From: Ketobacter alkanivorans
GTDB taxonomy: Bacteria; Pseudomonadota; Gammaproteobacteria; Pseudomonadales; Ketobacteraceae
Assembly (NCBI RefSeq): GCF_002863865.1
Contig: NZ_CP022684.1
Location: 4,655,990-4,719,989, forward strand
Reading direction: 5' to 3'
DNA: 64,000 nucleotides
Shown: positions 60,401 through 64,000 of the stretch, piece by piece
Position numbering within the stretch: position 1 is the stretch's first letter
Layout of the letters: every line of letters starts with the position of its first letter
Notes under the pieces: model-generated
Told to the model about the DNA's origin: nothing
Seen by the model: the letters and a program-made list of their open reading frames with translations, nothing else
Databases searched by the model: none
Translations under genes and position numbers: made by a program

Positions 60401-61648
60401 ATGTTCAGACCAGTATCCTTATTTGTTGGATTACGCTATACGCGAGCCAAGCGGCGTAATCACTTTATATCGTTTATTTCACTGACCTCCATTTTAGGCC
60501 TTACCCTCGGTGTAATGGTGCTGATTGTGGTGCTTTCGGTGATGAACGGCTTCGACCGTGAATTGCAGCGCCGCATACTGGGTATGGTGCCCCAGGCCAG
60601 CGTGGTGGGCTATCAACCGTTTGATGGTTGGGAATCCATTGTCGAGCAAGCGGAGCAAAACCCTGAAGTGGTGGGGGCTGCGCCTTTCATCCAGTTGCAG
60701 GGCCTGCTCAGTAATAAGGGCGCAGTAGACAGCGCATTCATCAGCGGCATCCACCCCGATTACGAAGATCGCGTTTCCATTTTGTCAGAACACATCACAG
60801 CCGGTTCTTTACAAGAACTGCAACCCGGCAGCTTTAACGTTATTTTGGGCTCGGCACTGGCGCGCAAACTGGGCCTGGTGGTCGGCGACAAAGTGACACT
60901 GGTATTGCCAGAGGCCGCCGTTACCCCTGCAGGCATCATTCCCCGTTTTAAACGCTTCACCGTCGTGGGCACCTTCAGAGTGGGTGCCGAGCTGGATGGT
61001 ATGGTGGGCTTTATTCATCTGGAAGATGCCGCGCGATTGGCCCGGATGAAAGGCAAAGTTGAAGGGGTGCGATTGAAAGTACAGGATCTGTTCAGTGCCG
61101 GGCGGGTGTCCTGGGAGCTGGTGACCAAGCTGCAGGCTGAATTGCCGACGCAATTTTACGCCTCCGACTGGACTCGAACCCACGGCACTTTGTTTCAGGC
61201 CATTAAAATGGAAAAGACCATGATGGCATTATTGCTGCTGCTGATCGTTGCGGTGGCTGCGTTCAATATTGTGTCCAGTCTGGTCATGGTAGTGACGGAT
61301 AAAAAATCGGATATTGCGATATTGCGCACCCTGGGGGCTTCCCCTGGCACCATCATGGGCATCTTTATGGTGCAGGGCAGCTTTATCGGCATAGTAGGCA
61401 CCCTGGCGGGTACCGGCCTTGGTGTGTTGGTGGCTCTTAATATCAGTGACTTTGCGTTGTGGCTGGAGACGGCCCTTAACACCAAGTTGTTCGAACAATA
61501 CTTTGTGAACTATCTGCCTTCTGAATTGCGCTGGGAAAACGTCTTCTTTGTCAGCGGAATGGGGTTTCTGATGAGTTTTGCCGCAACCCTGTATCCCGCG
61601 CGCAAGGCATCTAAAGTACAACCGGCGGAGGCTCTGCGTTATGAGTAA
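60401..61648 (+). CDS. lolC: Lipoprotein-releasing ABC transporter permease LolC
   Basis: 415 residues. Four transmembrane helices (about 22-48, 270-295, 315-345 and 378-400) flank a large periplasmic domain, as in LolC/LolE. The N-terminus MFRPVSLFVGLRYTRAKRR and SVMNGFDRELQRRILGM match the family. ATG at 60401 fits better than the one nine bases upstream. With LolD it extracts outer-membrane lipoproteins for LolA. Only one permease gene is seen, so it may act as a LolF-type homodimer or have a partner elsewhere. Confidence 0.94.
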   Translation: MFRPVSLFVGLRYTRAKRRNHFISFISLTSILGLTLGVMVLIVVLSVMNGFDRELQRRILGMVPQASVVGYQPFDGWESIVEQAEQNPEVVGAAPFIQLQGLLSNKGAVDSAFISGIHPDYEDRVSILSEHITAGSLQELQPGSFNVILGSALARKLGLVVGDKVTLVLPEAAVTPAGIIPRFKRFTVVGTFRVGAELDGMVGFIHLEDAARLARMKGKVEGVRLKVQDLFSAGRVSWELVTKLQAELPTQFYASDWTRTHGTLFQAIKMEKTMMALLLLLIVAVAAFNIVSSLVMVVTDKKSDIAILRTLGASPGTIMGIFMVQGSFIGIVGTLAGTGLGVLVALNISDFALWLETALNTKLFEQYFVNYLPSELRWENVFFVSGMGFLMSFAATLYPARKASKVQPAEALRYE

Positions 61649-62363
61649 AGCCATTCTGGAATGCCGTGATCTCACCAAGCACTTTGATGAGGGGCCAGCT
61701 CAGGTTCAGGTGTTAAAATCAGTAAACTTCACCCTTAACAAGGGGGAGTTCGCGGCCATTATTGGTAACTCCGGCTCCGGCAAGACCACCTTGCTGCATA
61801 TGCTCAGTGGCCTGGATGTGCCCAGCAGTGGTCAGGTTTTGATTAATGGCGAGGACTTCAGCTCGTTGAGCGACAAACAGCGAGGCGTAGTCCGTAATCG
61901 ACATATCGGGTTCGTGTATCAGTTCCATCACCTATTGCCCGAGTTCAGCGCGCTGGAAAACGTTGCCATGCCATTGATGCTGCGCAAAGGCTCCATTGCT
62001 GACGTCAAACGTCAGGCCGGTGAGATGCTGGAGCGGGTAGGTCTGGGTCATCGAATACAACACAAGCCTTCTGAACTATCCGGCGGCGAGCGGCAGCGGG
62101 TCGCCATTGCCAGAGCCTTGGTGACTCAGCCATCCTGCGTTATGGCCGATGAACCCACCGGTAACCTGGATGTGCATACGGCCCATGAGATTCAAATGCT
62201 GATGCATGAATTGAACCGCAGCCTGGAAACGTCGTTTCTGATTGTGACCCATGATTTGGGTTTGGCGCGTCAGGTAGATCGGGTTGTTAAGATGGAGGAC
62301 GGGCACCTAATGGAGGCCGACAAGTCAGCCCTGGAGCGTTTGGGCGATATTATTGCCGGTTAG
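61641..62363 (+). CDS. lolD: Lipoprotein-releasing ABC transporter ATP-binding protein LolD
   Basis: 240 residues. Walker A GNSGSGKTT (42-50), signature LSGGERQR, Walker B VMADEPTGNLD and the H-loop THDLGLA are intact. GGCGGAGG precedes the ATG, which lies inside the end of lolC (8-bp overlap). It powers LolC. The end overlaps the convergent DUF2062 gene by 4 bp. Confidence 0.96.
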   Translation: MSKAILECRDLTKHFDEGPAQVQVLKSVNFTLNKGEFAAIIGNSGSGKTTLLHMLSGLDVPSSGQVLINGEDFSSLSDKQRGVVRNRHIGFVYQFHHLLPEFSALENVAMPLMLRKGSIADVKRQAGEMLERVGLGHRIQHKPSELSGGERQRVAIARALVTQPSCVMADEPTGNLDVHTAHEIQMLMHELNRSLETSFLIVTHDLGLARQVDRVVKMEDGHLMEADKSALERLGDIIAG

Positions 62364-62926
62364 TGGGAGCTCTTTTTCAGGCGGCGTTCCTGACGATGGT
62401 TCCAGGAACGGTAAATGTGAAGACGCCAAACCAACCTGATAGCAATGAAGCTCAGGGTGGCGCTGGTCAGGCCCACAATGGCGCATCCCAGAAATAAAGG
62501 CCCCATGGCTTTCCAGCCCACTTCCGCCAGTTGTTTCAGAAACGCATCAAAATCCGTCAGAATGATATCGAAATTGACTCGAATGGGGTTGCCCGTCGTG
62601 TCAACGGGTACGCCTACGATCCAGGCACCCACCTCGTAACAAAAGAAATACAAGGGAATGTAGGTGAAAGGATTACTCACCCAGGTTGAAGCAACCGATA
62701 TCGGCAGATTGCCGTGGATAAAAAAACAAAAGAAAATGGCCACGAAGATCTGTATTGGTAGCGGAATAAAGGCGCAAAGCACTCCGGCGAAGATCCCGGC
62801 CGATACGGAGCGCCGGTTCAAATGCCAAAGATTGGGATCTTTGATTCTCGGCCCAAGCTTGGATAGCCAACGATTTTCTGTGATCGTGTGGGGCGCTGGA
62901 ATGTACTTTCTAAATAGTTTTTTCAA
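62360..62926 (-). CDS. DUF2062 membrane protein
   Basis: 188 residues with about three to four hydrophobic segments and the DUF2062 pattern (SVSAGIFAGVLCAFIPLPIQ, then NLPISVASTWVSNPFTYIPLYF). The family's role is unknown. It lies between lolD (overlapping by 4 bp) and the divergent comEC gene, an arrangement also seen in related gammaproteobacteria. Confidence 0.87.
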   Translation of the reverse strand: MKKLFRKYIPAPHTITENRWLSKLGPRIKDPNLWHLNRRSVSAGIFAGVLCAFIPLPIQIFVAIFFCFFIHGNLPISVASTWVSNPFTYIPLYFFCYEVGAWIVGVPVDTTGNPIRVNFDIILTDFDAFLKQLAEVGWKAMGPLFLGCAIVGLTSATLSFIAIRLVWRLHIYRSWNHRQERRLKKSSH

Positions 62927-62992
62927 GGCCGACGGTTACTCGATTCCTGCAAAAGCGCGCTTATTATGCCGACAATGGAGGCATAACACTAG

Positions 62993-64000
62993 ATGTGGAC
63001 GTTAGTACTTGGCATTCCGGTGGGAATTGTTGTGGGTGTCGTTATGCTTTCGGGCATTTTTGGCCAAAATACTACAGTTATCCTGCTGTTAGCTGCGATT
63101 TCTCTTGCTGCGCTTTACCTTGTCGGGCCCCGCTTTTCTGACCGCTTAATCACCGTCATACGGGTGGTTTGTTTGCTGCTTGCACTGATTGTGGGCATGA
63201 GTATTGGGAGCCTCGCCAAACACCGATTCCAACCAATGGCCTTGGATACCAATCTTACTTATTACCTCACTGGAACCGTTACCGGGGTGCCCCGCTGGGG
63301 TAAATACAGCCGTCGCTATCAGGTCGAAGCAGCCTGTGTGGGCAGTCAGGCACAGCAGTGTGATCTGTATCGGAGCAGTCTGCCCTTGTGGCCTGTGGTT
63401 ATCGAGGTAACCGCCACCGGAGCGCAACCGGAGCTGGTGCCGGGTCAGCGTCTACAGATTCAAGTCAGGCCCAAACAGCAACAATTGCAGGCAAGCCCTG
63501 CCGCGTTCGATGTGAAGCGCTGGTTGCTGTCGACACACACGGTGGCGCGCACGGCGCTGTTGAAGGGCAGTGAAGTCAAGCTGCTGGGGCAACGGGTGTT
63601 CACACTTGACCGGTTTCGCGCCCAACTGAATCGATATCTGGCAGATAGAAGGGAAGATCCCCGCTGGGCAGGGTTAACCTCCTATCCGGTGATATTGGCC
63701 CTGGTGAGTGGTGATCGCAGCTTGATGAACGATAACCATTGGGATGTTTTCAACCGCACGGGCACCACTCATCTGGTGGCTATCTCGGGTTTGCATATTG
63801 GGTTGGTGGCTGCCTTTGCAATGTTCGTTCTGCAGCCAGTGTTCAGGCGTTGGCGCTGGTTCACCAATCGCTATCCTGCCAGTCATGGAGCCGTCTTTGG
63901 CGCCTGGTGGGTGGCGCTGTTTTATACGGCGATGGCGGGGTTTGCGCTGCCCACCCAGCGCGCGTTGATCATGCTGACCGTGTTTGTAGTGTTGAAACTG
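62993..64000 (+). CDS. comEC: ComEC/Rec2 DNA-uptake channel protein (partial at right edge)
   Basis: The first 336 codons of a ComEC-type protein, open to the window end. GGAGG lies 11 bases before the ATG. Several N-terminal hydrophobic segments precede an OB-like soluble region, and then the competence domain starts with DVFNRTGTTHLVAISGLHIG, the hallmark of the family. ComEC moves single-stranded DNA across the inner membrane during natural transformation. The remaining domain, including any MBL-type domain, lies outside the window. Confidence 0.93.
   Translation, partial: MWTLVLGIPVGIVVGVVMLSGIFGQNTTVILLLAAISLAALYLVGPRFSDRLITVIRVVCLLLALIVGMSIGSLAKHRFQPMALDTNLTYYLTGTVTGVPRWGKYSRRYQVEAACVGSQAQQCDLYRSSLPLWPVVIEVTATGAQPELVPGQRLQIQVRPKQQQLQASPAAFDVKRWLLSTHTVARTALLKGSEVKLLGQRVFTLDRFRAQLNRYLADRREDPRWAGLTSYPVILALVSGDRSLMNDNHWDVFNRTGTTHLVAISGLHIGLVAAFAMFVLQPVFRRWRWFTNRYPASHGAVFGAWWVALFYTAMAGFALPTQRALIMLTVFVVLKL

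Noticed and set aside
1..64000. Defence island, prophage, insertion sequence or CRISPR array
   Set aside because: No transposase, integrase, phage structural, restriction-modification or cas gene and no regularly spaced repeat was seen on either strand.

Overview
This window is ordinary chromosomal sequence from a gammaproteobacterium, with moderate GC and short intergenic gaps. Several long gene runs follow the order familiar from Pseudomonas and its relatives: aspS-yebC-ruvCAB-ybgC-tolQRAB-pal-cpoB-queE-queC-tRNA-Lys-nadA, then bepA-tusA-perM-bcp-gcvR-dapA-bamC-purC, then gapdh-nqrABCDEF-apbE-nqrM-sthA, and finally lolCD and comEC. The sodium-pumping NADH dehydrogenase points to a marine or salt-adapted organism. 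The Baeyer-Villiger monooxygenase/SDR/di-iron cluster fits an oil- or ketone-degrading marine lineage such as Alcanivorax or Ketobacter. That placement is inference, because no rRNA marker is present. No transposon, prophage, CRISPR array or integrase was seen.

Layout. 1-7200: the 3' end of class I fumarase; a compact signalling operon (single-domain receiver, CheC-like phosphatase, PAS-GGDEF cyclase); a lytic transglycosylase; proS; an HU protein with a histone-H1-like tail; and an HPt-HD-GYP protein. 7200-20900: a zinc-ribbon FmdB-type protein, aspS, yebC, Holliday-junction resolution (ruvCAB), the complete Tol-Pal envelope machine, two queuosine genes, tRNA-Lys(TTT) and nadA. 20900-28870: envelope proteostasis (bepA, bamC), sulfur transfer (tusA), a PerM-type transporter, a peroxiredoxin, GcvR, dapA, a metallo-beta-lactamase-fold enzyme and purC. 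28870-37140: a mixed region with an outer-membrane beta-barrel, an SRPBCC protein, a saccharopine-dehydrogenase-like oxidoreductase, a CBS protein, a patatin-like protein, a lysine-methyltransferase-like protein, a large membrane protein with a destroyed M48 active site, and a TetR regulator.

37140-48610: a long-form glyceraldehyde-3-phosphate dehydrogenase, the full Na+-NQR operon with its flavin and iron maturation factors ApbE and NqrM, soluble transhydrogenase and a VanZ-like protein. Together these genes handle NAD(P)H reoxidation and sodium motive force. 48590-54310 (mostly minus strand): a degenerate HD-GYP protein, a lipoprotein aminopeptidase, a glycerophosphodiesterase, the agmatine-to-putrescine pair aguA/aguB, a small secreted protein and a PilZ protein. 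54400-60330: a regulated oxidation island with a divergent TetR, a 22-bp palindromic operator and the SDR/di-iron/BVMO operon ending in a strong terminator; then a second SDR divergent from another TetR, with twin operator-like palindromes between them. 60400-64000: lolC-lolD, a DUF2062 membrane protein and the 5' part of comEC, cut by the window edge.

The most interesting items are the receiver-CheC-GGDEF operon, the pseudo-M48 membrane protein, the di-iron/BVMO/SDR module with visible operators, and the split PilZ protein. Starts were moved from the longest open frame wherever a ribosome-binding site or family alignment supported a different codon. All functional calls rest on motif and family recognition; no database search was run.
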